Below are positions 7,638 to 18,343 of a stretch of DNA of 64,000 nt, piece by piece. This DNA is from Siccirubricoccus phaeus (GTDB lineage: Bacteria > Pseudomonadota > Alphaproteobacteria > Acetobacterales > Acetobacteraceae), in NCBI RefSeq assembly GCF_008360935.1, contig NZ_SRXO01000001.1, positions 496,001 through 560,000 of the forward strand, written 5' to 3'. Position numbers and translations under genes: made by a program. The notes beneath the pieces were generated by a model. The model was not told where the DNA came from. It saw only the letters and a program-made list of their open reading frames with translations, and made no database searches. The first letter of the stretch is position 1. Every line of letters starts with the position of its first letter.

Positions 7638-8861
7638 ATGCCACGCGACGCGGCCGAAGCGCACCGCCACCCCCTTCTTCGCCTCATCGGCAACCCGGAT
7701 GTCCGCCGCCTCTGGGCGGTGGGGGCGCTGGCGAATGCCATGCGCTGGGTGGAGATCCTGGTCGCCTCCGTCTTCACCTTCGAGGTCACGGGCTCCGCCT
7801 TCGCCACCTCGCTGGTGGTCATGGCGCGGTCCCTGCCCATGCTGCTGGCCGGCGCCTTCACCGGCGCCATCGCCGAGGTGCTGGACCGCCGCCGCCTGCT
7901 GATGTGCGGCCAGGCGGCGACCGCGTTCAGCACCGCGGCGATCGCCGCCCTGGCCTTCGCCGGCGCGCTGGAGGTGTGGCACCTGGCGCTGGCGGCGCTG
8001 CTGGCCGGGCTGGTCTGGACCGGCGAGATGGCCTCCCGCCGCCGCATGCTGACCGAGGCGGCGGGAGAGGCGGATCTGGTCCAGGCCATGGCGCTGGACA
8101 CCACCACGGCGCACACCACCCGCATGGCGGGGCCGCTGCTGGGCGGCGTGCTGTATCAATGGCTCGGCATCGGGCCGGCCTTTGCCCTGGCGTCCGGCTG
8201 CTACGTGCTGACCTTCCTGATGCTGTCCGGCGTGCGTCTGCCCCAGGCGCGGCGGGTGCTGCGGCCGCGCCAGGTGCTGCTGGACGTGGCGGAGGGGGTG
8301 GCGCTGGTCCGCCGCCTGCCGGTGCTGCGGGCGGTGGTGGTGGCGACGGTGGCGATGAACGTCTTCGCCTTCAGCTTCGCCAGCGTGCTGCCGGCGCTGG
8401 GCACGCTGGCCTATGCGGCGACGCCGGCGCAGATCGGGCTGCTGAGCGCTGGGGAGCCGGCGGGCGCGCTGCTGGGCGGGCTGTTCCTGGCGACGCGGCG
8501 CGGAGCCTGGCTTTCGCCGCTGGTGCTGCTGGGGGGCTGCGGCTTCTTCCTGGCGGTGCTGCTGGCGCTGCCGCTGATGCCGGTGCTGGGGCTGGCGGTG
8601 GGGCTGCTGATGCTGGGGGGCCTCGGCACGGCGGTGTTCGGCGCATTGCAGACGGCGCTGGCGGTGACGGCGGCGCCGCCCGAGGCGCGATCCCGGGTGC
8701 TGGGGCTGGTAACGACCTGCATCGGCACCGGGCCCTTCGGCGTGCTGCTGACGGGGGCGCTGGCGGATGCGCTGGGGCCGCAGGCGGGGATCCCCATCAT
8801 GGCGGCGCTGGGCCTGGCGCTGGTGCTGGGGGGTGGCGCGGTGGCGCTACGCCGGGGTTGA
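7638..8861 (+). CDS. MFS transporter (MFS_3-like efflux protein)
   Basis: A 407-residue integral membrane protein with about 12 hydrophobic segments. The loop between helices 2 and 3 reads GAIAEVLDRRRLL, the conserved MFS signature position. The family layout (LVVMARSLPMLLAGAFTG, then QAMALDTTTAHTTRMAGPLLGG) matches MFS_3-type exporters related to EntS. It has a short soluble N-terminus and almost no C-terminal tail. Substrates cannot be inferred. The ATG at 7638 is the first one after the divergent promoter region; I see no strong ribosome-binding site. Confidence 0.85.
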   Translation: MPRDAAEAHRHPLLRLIGNPDVRRLWAVGALANAMRWVEILVASVFTFEVTGSAFATSLVVMARSLPMLLAGAFTGAIAEVLDRRRLLMCGQAATAFSTAAIAALAFAGALEVWHLALAALLAGLVWTGEMASRRRMLTEAAGEADLVQAMALDTTTAHTTRMAGPLLGGVLYQWLGIGPAFALASGCYVLTFLMLSGVRLPQARRVLRPRQVLLDVAEGVALVRRLPVLRAVVVATVAMNVFAFSFASVLPALGTLAYAATPAQIGLLSAGEPAGALLGGLFLATRRGAWLSPLVLLGGCGFFLAVLLALPLMPVLGLAVGLLMLGGLGTAVFGALQTALAVTAAPPEARSRVLGLVTTCIGTGPFGVLLTGALADALGPQAGIPIMAALGLALVLGGGAVALRRG

Positions 8862-8871
8862 GAGGGGCGTC

Positions 8872-9078
8872 GCAGCAGCGCCACGCCCCCCCCCCGCTCA
8901 CGCTCTCCGCGCCGGGGCCGGGATCTGGCCCGGGCCCCGGTCTGAGTTTCAGACCCGAGGTTTGAACCTGCCGACTCACACTGGGGTCCGGGGAGGGGTT
9001 GCCGGCACTGCCGGCAACCACCGGCGGGGGTGCAGGGGGCGGCGCCCTCTGCCGGGTTCGGGGCGGAGCCCCGACGCC
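8872..9078. repeat. Family C palindromic array, copy C2
   Basis: The core is TGAACCTGCCGACTCACACT between GGCCCCGG and GGGGTCCGGGG. A TTGCCGGCACTGCCGGCAA hairpin and a GGGCGGCGCCCTCT hairpin follow, then GGTTCGGGGCGGAGCCCC. It fills the convergent junction of the MFS and ssb genes. Confidence 0.8.
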
Positions 9079-9079
9079 A

Positions 9080-9595
9080 TCAGAAGGGAATATCGTCGTC
9101 CAGATCGCTGCCGCCGCCTTTCGGCTTGCTGTCCCAGCCACCGCCGCCGCCGGAGCGACCGCCGCCGCCATAGCCGCCGCCGGAGGACCGCCCCCCGCCG
9201 CCATAGCCGCCACCGCCCTCGCCCATGTCGCCGCCGCCACCGCCGCGGCCATCCAGCAGGGTCAGCTCCCCGCGGAAGCGGCCGAGCACCACCTCCGTGG
9301 TCTCCCGCTCATTGCCGTCCTTGTCGGTGTATTTCCGGCTTTCGAGCTGGCCTTCCAGATACACCTTGCTGCCCTTGCGCAGGTATTTCTCGGCGATCTC
9401 CCCGAGCTTCTGGTTGAAGATCGCCACCCGGTGCCACTGGGTCTTCTCCTTGCGCTCGCCGCTGGCGCGATCGTTCCAGCTTTCGCTGGTGGCGACGGAA
9501 AAGGTGACGACCCGGTCGCCGGACTGCATGTTGCGGGCCTCGGGGTCACGCCCCAGATTGCCCACCAGGATCACCTTGTTCACGCTGCCGGCCAT
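9080..9595 (-). CDS. ssb: Single-stranded DNA-binding protein
   Basis: The OB-fold domain covers roughly residues 1-112 and begins MAGSVNKVILVGNLGRDPE; it includes QWHRVAIFNQKLGEIA and GSKVYLEGQLESRKY. A Gly-rich linker with repeated GGYGGGGRSSGGG-like motifs follows. The acidic tip DDDIPF is the docking peptide for SSB partner proteins. The 171 residues are normal. The protein coats single-stranded DNA in replication, recombination and repair. It is divergent from uvrA, a common arrangement that can place both under SOS control. Confidence 0.98.
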   Translation of the reverse strand: MAGSVNKVILVGNLGRDPEARNMQSGDRVVTFSVATSESWNDRASGERKEKTQWHRVAIFNQKLGEIAEKYLRKGSKVYLEGQLESRKYTDKDGNERETTEVVLGRFRGELTLLDGRGGGGGDMGEGGGGYGGGGRSSGGGYGGGGRSGGGGGWDSKPKGGGSDLDDDIPF

Positions 9596-9744
9596 GCCGT
9601 AGATCTCCGAATTGCCGTCCGCCAGGCGGGCGGGTGTGCCGCCTCCCTGCCGGGTGGGCCGCCTTTACGGCGAGTCTGCCTGCCAGCCTAGCGGTGCGGC
9701 CCCTGCCCCGCCACAGCATTGCGGCGCGCGCCCGGCCCGGCGCA

Positions 9745-9774
9745 TGACGACCCTTCCCTCGCCGCTGATATAGT
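9745..9774 (+). promoter_or_regulatory. Putative sigma-70 promoter of uvrA
   Basis: TGACGA (9745-9750) and TATAGT (9769-9774), separated by 18 bp, fit a -35/-10 pair. The predicted start point falls near 9781, just before the LexA box at 9788. Confidence 0.5.
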
Positions 9775-9787
9775 GGCATCAACCCAA

Positions 9788-9802
9788 GAACACAATGCGA
9801 AC
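9788..9802 (+). promoter_or_regulatory. LexA-binding site (SOS box)
   Basis: GAAC-N7-GAAC, read as GAACACAATGCGAAC, is exactly the direct-repeat LexA box known from Alphaproteobacteria. It lies 31 bp before the uvrA start and just downstream of the putative promoter, where LexA would block transcription. Confidence 0.85.
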
Positions 9803-9832
9803 ACGGGCGCCGCCCGTTGGAGCCACAGATCG

Positions 9833-12742
<2,910 letters not shown>

Positions 12743-12937
12743 AGCGCCGTGCCTGAACCGGCAGGCGAGAGCGGGCCGGCGCCCTTCGCGCGGCGCGGCA
12801 GGAAACGCGCCGCCGGCGCCGGCCTCAGCGATTCGTGATCCACCGCTTCATTCGTCGCAGGTCCGGCCACGCGCATCCGCGTTACCTCGCCGCAGCGGCG
12901 CGCGGCGCCGATGCGATGGCAGCGGAGGTGATGCTTC

Positions 12938-13741
12938 ATGGCCCAGATCGAATCCGGCAGGCTCGGCGCCGACAGGCTGAGCGCCGGTGCCGAGGCCGCA
13001 ATCCTGTTCGGCTTCAACGGTGACGACACGCTGAGCGGCGGCGAGTCCAACGACCTGCTGGTGGGCGATGCGGGGGATGACAGCCTCTCCGGCGGCGGCG
13101 GCGATGATCTGCTGTATGGCGGCACCGGCAATGACACCATCGAGGCCGGCGCCGGCCAGGACCTGGTGCGCGGCGCCGCAGGGGATGACGTCATCCTCGG
13201 CCTCGAGGATGCCGACACGGTCGATGCCGGCGCGGGCGACGACTTCATCACCTGGAACGACAGCGTGGGCGACCTCGTCGCCGGCGGCGCAGGGAATGAC
13301 ACGGTGCTCGGCGGCGACCTGGCGGCGGACACCATCCTCGGCGGGGCGGGCGACGATTTCCTCGCCGCCTTCGCGACGGCGCCGGAAGCGGCGCTGGCGG
13401 GGGACAGCATCTCCGGCGGGGCGGGGAACGACCTGATCCTCGGCGGCGCCGGCGCGGACAGCATCGGCGGCGGCATCGGCGACGACACGCTGGGGGGCGG
13501 GCTGGGCGCGGATCTCTTCCTCTTCGACCTCAGCGTGCCGAGCGGGGCGGATCTGGTACTCGATTTCGACGCGACGGAGGATGTGCTGCAGCTTCTGGGC
13601 GCGGCGCCGGATTTCGACCCGCTGCTGGCGCTGACGGACACCGCCGGCGGGGTGGTGCTGGAGCTGGGGCCGGACAGCAGCATCACCTTCTTCGGCATCA
13701 CCGCGGCGGAATTCCGCGAGGAGAATTTTCTGCTGCTGTGA
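12938..13741 (+). CDS. RTX (hemolysin-type calcium-binding) protein
   Basis: The 267-residue protein consists almost entirely of glycine-aspartate nonapeptide repeats, for example GDDTLSGGES, GNDTIEAGAG and GAGDDFLA, about a dozen in total at residues 26-195. The final 75 residues (DLVLDFDATEDVLQLL to REENFLLL) match the usual uncleaved C-terminal type I secretion segment. It should fold on binding calcium outside the cell. No enzymatic domain is visible. No type I exporter genes lie in the window. GGAGG precedes the ATG by 9 bp. Possible roles are a matrix or surface-layer component, or a carrier domain that has lost its enzyme. Confidence 0.88.
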   Translation: MAQIESGRLGADRLSAGAEAAILFGFNGDDTLSGGESNDLLVGDAGDDSLSGGGGDDLLYGGTGNDTIEAGAGQDLVRGAAGDDVILGLEDADTVDAGAGDDFITWNDSVGDLVAGGAGNDTVLGGDLAADTILGGAGDDFLAAFATAPEAALAGDSISGGAGNDLILGGAGADSIGGGIGDDTLGGGLGADLFLFDLSVPSGADLVLDFDATEDVLQLLGAAPDFDPLLALTDTAGGVVLELGPDSSITFFGITAAEFREENFLLL

Positions 13742-13945
13742 TGGGGGCTCCGCCCCCAACCCCCGGCAGGGGGCGCTGTCCCCGTTGGCGGCAATGCTGC
13801 CAACCCCCGCCGGGGCCAGGATCTGGCCCTGGACCCCGGTGCGAGGTTGCAGGTTGAACCTGCCAGGTCAGGGCCGGGCCCGAGGGAAAGCCTTCCCCAG
13901 CGGGTGCAGCGGCAGCGCTCCGGCTGGGGGCATACGGAGCCCCCG
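13742..13945. repeat. Family C palindromic array, copy C3
   Basis: It starts GGGGGCTCCGCCCCC immediately after the RTX stop codon, and includes TTGGCGGCAATGCTGCCAA and the core GGTTGAACCTGCCAGGTCA. It ends GGGGGCATACGGAGCCCCC beside the phytoene-synthase-like gene. It fills a convergent junction. Confidence 0.78.
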
Positions 13946-13946
13946 T

Positions 13947-14768
13947 TCACACCGCGCCGCGCATCCCCGCCCAGGCCACCGCCACCCGGTCCCCGAACCC
14001 CCGCCCCGCCAGCCCCGGCCGCCCCGCCGCCAGCCGCCGCAGATCCCGCCTGGCCAGCACCAGCGGCAGCGCCGCCGCCACCGCGCCCTGCGGCAGCGCC
14101 CGCAGCTCTGCCGCCACCGCCGGCAGCCTGGCCAGCCCGGCCGCCGCCAGCCGTGCCACTGCCCCCCGCACCGCCGCCGAGTCGGGGGCCGCCCGCACCG
14201 CCGCCGCATCCAGCCCGGCTTCCGCCAGCGCTTCCTGCGGCAGCAGGCAGCGCCCCTGCCCGGCCAGCAGCGCCGTGCTGCGCAGCACCCCGGCCAGCCC
14301 ATAGGCCGCACCGGCCGTCTGCAGCGCCGGCAGCAGCGCCGCCGGCGTGCCCAGGCACCGCCCCGCCGCCACCGCCACGCCCCCCGCCGTGCCGCGCAGA
14401 TAGGCGGCGAAGCCGGCCTCGTCCGGCGGCGCCTCCTCCGCTTCCACCTCGCGTGCCTCCACCATCGCCAGCAATTCCTCGGCGGCGAAGGCGCCCTCGG
14501 CGATGGCGGCGTGCAGCGGCCCCGCCACCTCGTGCCGGCGGGGCGGGCGGCCTTCCGCCGCCTGCTCCACCGCCTCCCGCCACCATTGCAGCCGCATCAG
14601 CGCGATCAGCGGCGTCCGCGCCGCCTCCCGCGCCCGCGCCAGCTCATGGTTGAAGGCGATCAGCGCGAACAGCGCCTCCCGCCGTGCCGGCGGGGCGAAG
14701 AGGGTGCAGAGGAAACGATCGGGATCGTGCCGCCGGGCGAATTCGGCGATCGGCGAAAGCGCGGCCAT
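13947..14768 (-). CDS. Squalene/phytoene synthase family protein, NDUFAF6-like
   Basis: A 273-residue all-alpha prenyltransferase-fold protein. The blocks RFLCTLFAPPARREALFAL, LIALMRLQWWREAVEQ and AYGLAGVLRST resemble the bacterial relatives of NDUFAF6, the complex I assembly factor. I do not see the two Asp-rich DxxxD motifs needed for prenyl-diphosphate condensation, so an enzymatic squalene or phytoene synthase role is unlikely. No carotenoid or hopanoid genes surround it. The C-terminal third is very Ala/Leu-rich. The start at 14768 leaves a divergent 173-bp region shared with sodB. Confidence 0.8.
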   Translation of the reverse strand: MAALSPIAEFARRHDPDRFLCTLFAPPARREALFALIAFNHELARAREAARTPLIALMRLQWWREAVEQAAEGRPPRRHEVAGPLHAAIAEGAFAAEELLAMVEAREVEAEEAPPDEAGFAAYLRGTAGGVAVAAGRCLGTPAALLPALQTAGAAYGLAGVLRSTALLAGQGRCLLPQEALAEAGLDAAAVRAAPDSAAVRGAVARLAAAGLARLPAVAAELRALPQGAVAAALPLVLARRDLRRLAAGRPGLAGRGFGDRVAVAWAGMRGAV

Positions 14769-14833
14769 GGCGCCTTACAGCACCGATCGCCCCTGCCCGC
14801 CACGGGGCGGGAACTCCGCCGCCCGTGCCTTGC

Positions 14834-14862
14834 TTGACGTGCCGCGGCACCCCGCCTAGCTC
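14834..14862 (+). promoter_or_regulatory. Putative sigma-70 promoter of sodB
   Basis: TTGACG (14834-14839), then exactly 17 bp, then TAGCTC (14857-14862). It lies 79 bp before the sodB start, in the region shared with the divergent gene. Confidence 0.55.
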
Positions 14863-14941
14863 TTGAACCGGCTCCCGGGCCCTGCGGTGCCGGGCATGTC
14901 CGCATCCAACCGACGCGTTCCAAATCGAGGAGAGACAGCCC

Positions 14942-15580
14942 ATGGCCTTCAGCCTGCCGCCGCTGCCCTATTCCACCAATGCCCTGGCCGGCCAGGGCAT
15001 GTGCCAGGAAACGCTCGAGCTGCACCATGGCAAGCACCACAACGCCTATGTCGTGGCGCTGAACGGGCTGATCGAGAGCAAGGGGCTCCAGGGCAAGAGC
15101 CTCGAGACCATCGTCGCCGAAGCCGGCAAGGCCGGCGCGGACGGGTTGCCGGTGCTGAACCAGGCCGGCCAGCACTGGAACCACATCCTGTTCTGGCAGG
15201 TGATGTCGCCGAAGGGCGGCGGGGACAAGCTGCCGGGCGGCCTCGCCGCGAAGATCGACCAGGATCTCGGCGGCCTGGCGCAGTTCAAGGAGGCCTTCAA
15301 GCAGGCCGGCGTGACGCAGTTTGGCTCCGGCTGGGCCTGGTTGATCATCGCCCCGGACGGCAAGCTGAAGGTGACCAAGACGCCGAACGGCGCCAACCCG
15401 ATCTCCACCGGCGAGGGCACCCCGATCCTCGGCGTGGATGTGTGGGAGCACGCCTATTATCTGGACTTCCGCAATGTGCGGCCGAACTACCTCGACAACT
15501 TCCTGAACAAGCTGGTGGATTGGGAAGTGGTCGAGACCCTGCTGAAGCAGGGCGGGCTGAAGTCCGAGCAGAGCGCCTAA
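14942..15580 (+). CDS. sodB: Superoxide dismutase (Fe type)
   Basis: A 212-residue Fe/Mn-family enzyme that dismutates superoxide. The metal ligands are His28 in ELHHGKHH, His81 in HWNHILFW, and Asp166 and His170 in VDVWEHAYY. GSGWAWL and the spacing favour the iron form; cambialism cannot be excluded. There is no signal peptide, so it is cytoplasmic. GAGGAGAGACAGCCC gives a clear ribosome-binding site. A promoter lies upstream, and a strong intrinsic terminator lies 195 bp downstream, beyond palindromic repeat E1. Confidence 0.97.
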   Translation: MAFSLPPLPYSTNALAGQGMCQETLELHHGKHHNAYVVALNGLIESKGLQGKSLETIVAEAGKAGADGLPVLNQAGQHWNHILFWQVMSPKGGGDKLPGGLAAKIDQDLGGLAQFKEAFKQAGVTQFGSGWAWLIIAPDGKLKVTKTPNGANPISTGEGTPILGVDVWEHAYYLDFRNVRPNYLDNFLNKLVDWEVVETLLKQGGLKSEQSA

Positions 15581-15587
15581 GCCATTT

Positions 15588-15760
15588 CCCCATGACGCCG
15601 CTGCGCGGCGCCACGGGGGCCCCGGTTTCATTCCCCATGAAGCTGCTGGCGCAGCTTCATGGGGGCCCCAGGGTCGCTCCGGGAAGAGCACCCGGCACAG
15701 CCTGAAGCGGCAAAGCCGCGCCAGGGCAACGGGCGGCGCAGGCGGCGAGGGACCGCGATG
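15588..15760. repeat. Family E palindromic array, copy E1
   Basis: It contains CGCCGCTGCGCGGCG, then a perfect CATGAAGCTGC/GCAGCTTCATG hairpin, then the family motif GCGGCAAAGCCGCGCC followed by GGGCAACGGGCGGCGCA. The last motif recurs nearly identically at 32583-32620. It lies between sodB and the converging hydrolase gene. Confidence 0.7.
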
Positions 15761-15774
15761 TGACTCACCGAATG

Positions 15775-15798
15775 GGCGCCCGACCGGGCGCCTTTTTT
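15775..15798 (+). terminator. Rho-independent terminator (sodB)
   Basis: A GGCGCCC/GGGCGCC stem with a GACC loop is followed by six T residues. It is oriented to stop transcription from sodB and ends on the stop codon of the converging gene. Confidence 0.9.
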
Positions 15799-16412
15799 CA
15801 TGCCCGCAGGCTGGCGGCGACGATGGCGCCGACCGGCGCGACGATGGCGAAGCGGTCCGCCAGCGCCGCCAGGGCGGCGCGGTGCAGGGCGGCGCCGGTG
15901 AAGGGCTCGCCGCCCAGCGGGTCCGGCAGGGCGCGGGTGGCGGCCGCATCCGCCGCCACCGTCACCCGCCAGCCCAGGTCGAGCGCCGCGCGGGCGGTGC
16001 TGCTGACGCACATATGGGTCTGGAAGCCGGCGAGGATCAGCTCGCGCCGGCCGGTCGCCGCCAGCGCCTCCTGCAGCCCGGTCTGGGCGAAGGCGTTGGG
16101 CAGGGGCTTTTCGATCACCGCCTCCCCGCCCAGCGGCGCGGCTTCGGGCAGGATGGCGCCGCCCGCGGCGTCGCGGTCGAACAGCCCGCCGGCGCGGCCC
16201 TTATGGGCGATGTGGATCACCGGGGTACCGGCGGCCCTTGCGGCGTCCAGCAGAGCGGCCAGGCGCGCCAGGGCGGGGCCGATGCCCTCCAGGGGCAGCC
16301 TGCCGTCCCGGTACTCGCCCTGGGCGTCGACGACGACCAGGGCCGCCGCTTCCAGCCGGGACGGCGCCAAGGGCGCCCCGGCCAGTTCCAGCAGGGTTTT
16401 GGGGGTGGTCAT
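15798..16412 (-). CDS. Isochorismatase-like cysteine hydrolase
   Basis: A 204-residue single-domain hydrolase. The catalytic triad can be read as Asp in LVVVDAQGEY, Lys in VIEKPLPNAF and Cys in GFQTHMCVSSTAR, the expected order for the isochorismatase/nicotinamidase superfamily. It is preceded by GGAGACGCCGGC at the chosen ATG 16412; the frame extends to 16484 without a better start. Likely reactions are hydrolysis of an amide or enol ether; the substrate is unknown. It stands alone, with no siderophore or NAD-salvage neighbours. Confidence 0.88.
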   Translation of the reverse strand: MTTPKTLLELAGAPLAPSRLEAAALVVVDAQGEYRDGRLPLEGIGPALARLAALLDAARAAGTPVIHIAHKGRAGGLFDRDAAGGAILPEAAPLGGEAVIEKPLPNAFAQTGLQEALAATGRRELILAGFQTHMCVSSTARAALDLGWRVTVAADAAATRALPDPLGGEPFTGAALHRAALAALADRFAIVAPVGAIVAASLRA

Positions 16413-16687
16413 GCCGGCGTCTCCTTCGGGGCGAGGCCGCATCATGCCAGCAATGCCCGCCGCCGCCTCGCGGTCGTTGCGCATGACGCGCCATGCGCCT
16501 GGCGCGGAACCGGCACCGTGCGGCGGTGCATGCCCTTGCCGGGATCGCCTTGGCGCTGACCCTACCAGAGCTAGAACGGATTCGCCGGCCGGCTTCAGCT
16601 ACAGCCCACCGACCTCCAGACCCGACGGCCGCACCGGACGCGAAACCCGGACCGCCACGAGAGGCGGCGCCAACCGGCCCGCCACGC
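16413..16687. other. Intergenic region, nothing recognised
   Basis: This stretch between the hydrolase start and the rpsD terminator holds no convincing ORF, RNA or repeat. A short GAGCTAGAACGG near 16568 resembles a family A end but is too short to call. Confidence 0.5.
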
Positions 16688-16714
16688 AAAAAAAGAGGGG
16701 CATCGCTGCCCCTC
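16688..16714 (-). terminator. Rho-independent terminator (rpsD)
   Basis: Read on the minus strand, GAGGGGCA and TGCCCCTC form an 8-bp stem with a four-base loop, followed by seven T residues. It begins 7 bp after the rpsD stop codon. Confidence 0.92.
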
Positions 16715-16720
16715 CTGCCC

Positions 16721-17338
16721 TTACCGCGAGTAGAACTCGACGACCAGGTTCGGCTCCATCTGCACCGGGTAGGGCACGTCGGAGAGCTTCGGCACCCGGA
16801 CCATCCGGCCGCGCATGGCGCGGTGGTCGATCTCGATATATTCCGGCACGTCCCGCTCGCCGCTCTGCGCGGCATCGAGCACGGAGGTGAGCTGCTTCGA
16901 CTTCTCCTTCACCTCGATCAGGTCGCCGTCCTTGACCTGGTAGGAGGGGATGTTGAGCCGCTTGCCGTTCACCAGCACATGGCCGTGATTGACGAATTGC
17001 CGCGCCGCGAAGGGGGTGACCGCCAGCTTCATCCGGTACACCACGGTGTCCAGCCGCCGCTCCAGCAGGCCGATCAGGTTCTCCGAGGTGTCGCCCTTCC
17101 GGCGGACCGCTTCCTCGTAGTACTTGCGGAACTGCTTCTCGCCGATATTGCCGTAATAGCCCTTCAGCTTCTGCTTCGCCATGAGCTGCACGCCGAAGTC
17201 GGTAGGCTTCTGCTTGCGGCGGGCGCCGTGCTGGCCGGGGATGGTTTCGCGCTTGTTGATCGGGCTCTTGGCCCGGCCCCAGAGATTCACCCCGAGGCGG
17301 CGATTGATCTTGTACTTGCTTTCAACGCGCTTGGTCAT
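16721..17338 (-). CDS. rpsD: 30S ribosomal protein S4
   Basis: The 205-residue primary 16S rRNA-binding protein of the small subunit. The N-terminal block [17 protein letters not shown] is followed by the S4 RNA-binding domain ([20 protein letters not shown], then [20 protein letters not shown]). It ends [18 protein letters not shown]. Standing outside the large ribosomal operon is usual in Alphaproteobacteria. A strong terminator follows directly, so it is probably a monocistronic unit. S4 often represses its own translation; no such structure is obvious here. Confidence 0.98.
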   Translation of the reverse strand: MTKRVESKYKINRRLGVNLWGRAKSPINKRETIPGQHGARRKQKPTDFGVQLMAKQKLKGYYGNIGEKQFRKYYEEAVRRKGDTSENLIGLLERRLDTVVYRMKLAVTPFAARQFVNHGHVLVNGKRLNIPSYQVKDGDLIEVKEKSKQLTSVLDAAQSGERDVPEYIEIDHRAMRGRMVRVPKLSDVPYPVQMEPNLVVEFYSR

Positions 17339-17527
17339 AGGCCCAGTCTTGCCGCCCGTCGCGCGGGCAGCCCTTCCTTCGCTGTTGTCCCGGTAGTCCC
17401 AGGCCCGGAACGGGCAAGGGCGGGCGCATGGCCCGAAGCCATGTCCGCATTCCCAGGAGGAGGCGCGGCCTATAGGGGTGCCCTCCCCCGCTTGTCAAAC
17501 CCCGGCCCGCCCCCGTAAGCCCCCGCC

Positions 17528-17743
17528 ATGGTGACGCGCGAAGAGATCCTGATCCTCGGCCTGACCGCGGGCGTGGTCGGCAGCCTGGTGGGCGGGCTGA
17601 TGCTCGGGGTCGGGCTCGGCCTCGCGGTGAATGGCGCGCATATCGGCTGGCTGCTGGTGCTGCCGGCGGCGCCGGTGGCGGGGCTGCTGGGCTATGTGCT
17701 GGCGCGGAAGCTGGCGCGGAAGCTGGACGACGGCCGCGCCTGA
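17528..17743 (+). CDS. Small membrane protein, unknown function
   Basis: The 71-residue protein has two hydrophobic segments, about residues 7-33 (LILGLTAGVVGSLVGGLMLG onward) and 38-60 (IGWLLVLPAAPVAGLLGYVL). A basic-acidic tail RKLARKLDDGRA follows. Glycine-rich helices suggest tight packing in the membrane. I do not recognise a family. It is divergent from rpsD and codon use is normal, so it is probably real. Confidence 0.6.
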   Translation: MVTREEILILGLTAGVVGSLVGGLMLGVGLGLAVNGAHIGWLLVLPAAPVAGLLGYVLARKLARKLDDGRA

Positions 17744-17998
17744 CCTCCCGCCGTCCCGACGCCGCCCTCCAATGTCCCGCCCGCAAAGTGCGCCGGATGT
17801 CCGGCGAAGGGGCGGACAAGCAGGCCACCGGCAGTAAGGGCTCGGCCGCCTGGTGCCCGGCTCCGCGGAATCGGGCCAGCAGAGCATTTCGGCGCACATG
17901 CCGCCCTCGCCGAAACTGCTCCGGGCCATGGTGCATGGAGCGGATGCGCGCCTTCGGCGATGTCGCCCCACGGCGATCTGCGCTGGCCGATCCGATGC
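17744..17998. other. Intergenic region with an imperfect palindrome
   Basis: No gene is visible. GAGCATTTCGGCG near 17886 and CGCCGAAACTGCTC near 17906 form an imperfect inverted repeat with one extra base. The stretch runs directly into repeat A2. Confidence 0.5.
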
Positions 17999-18102
17999 CA
18001 GAGCGTGATCGGCTGAGGTCGAATCGACCGCAACCGGGAACACGCGAGCGGACAATGAGCTGGAGCGGGGCGCGTGAGCGAAAGCGGACGCGTCATGCTC
18101 TG
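17999..18102 (+). repeat. Family A palindromic repeat, copy A2
   Basis: It starts CAGAGCGTGATCGGCTGAGG and ends near GTCATGCTCTG. It aligns with A3 and A4 but is diverged in the second stem-loop, with CAGAGC and GCTCTG ends instead of CTAG. It abuts the 150-bp inverted-repeat element that follows. Confidence 0.75.
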
Positions 18103-18252
18103 GCAGGCTGCTGAAAAAGTCCCTCGGCGTCGCAACGGAAGTCCGAAAAGAATCGAGGGAGGGTGCGTCCCGAATCAACCATGCGCATCGGCGGCGTGGC
18201 GCGCAGCAAGGTTGCGTCCGTGCCCTCCGATTTTCCCTTTTCGGCAGCCTGC
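18103..18252. mobile_element. MITE-like element with 15-bp terminal inverted repeats
   Basis: The left end GCAGGCTGCTGAAAA and the right end TTTTCGGCAGCCTGC are inverted copies with a single mismatch, enclosing 150 bp. No transposase is encoded. Similar GGCTGCTGAAAA ends occur in bacterial insertion sequences, so this is probably a non-autonomous derivative. I see no clear target duplication. Confidence 0.55.
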
Positions 18253-18343
18253 TCGCCGAAGCACGGTGCCAGGCAGCCGCACCTTGGCAGATGCCGGATT
18301 CGAAACGCATCATGCGCGCCAAACAAGATGCGGAGGAAATGCC

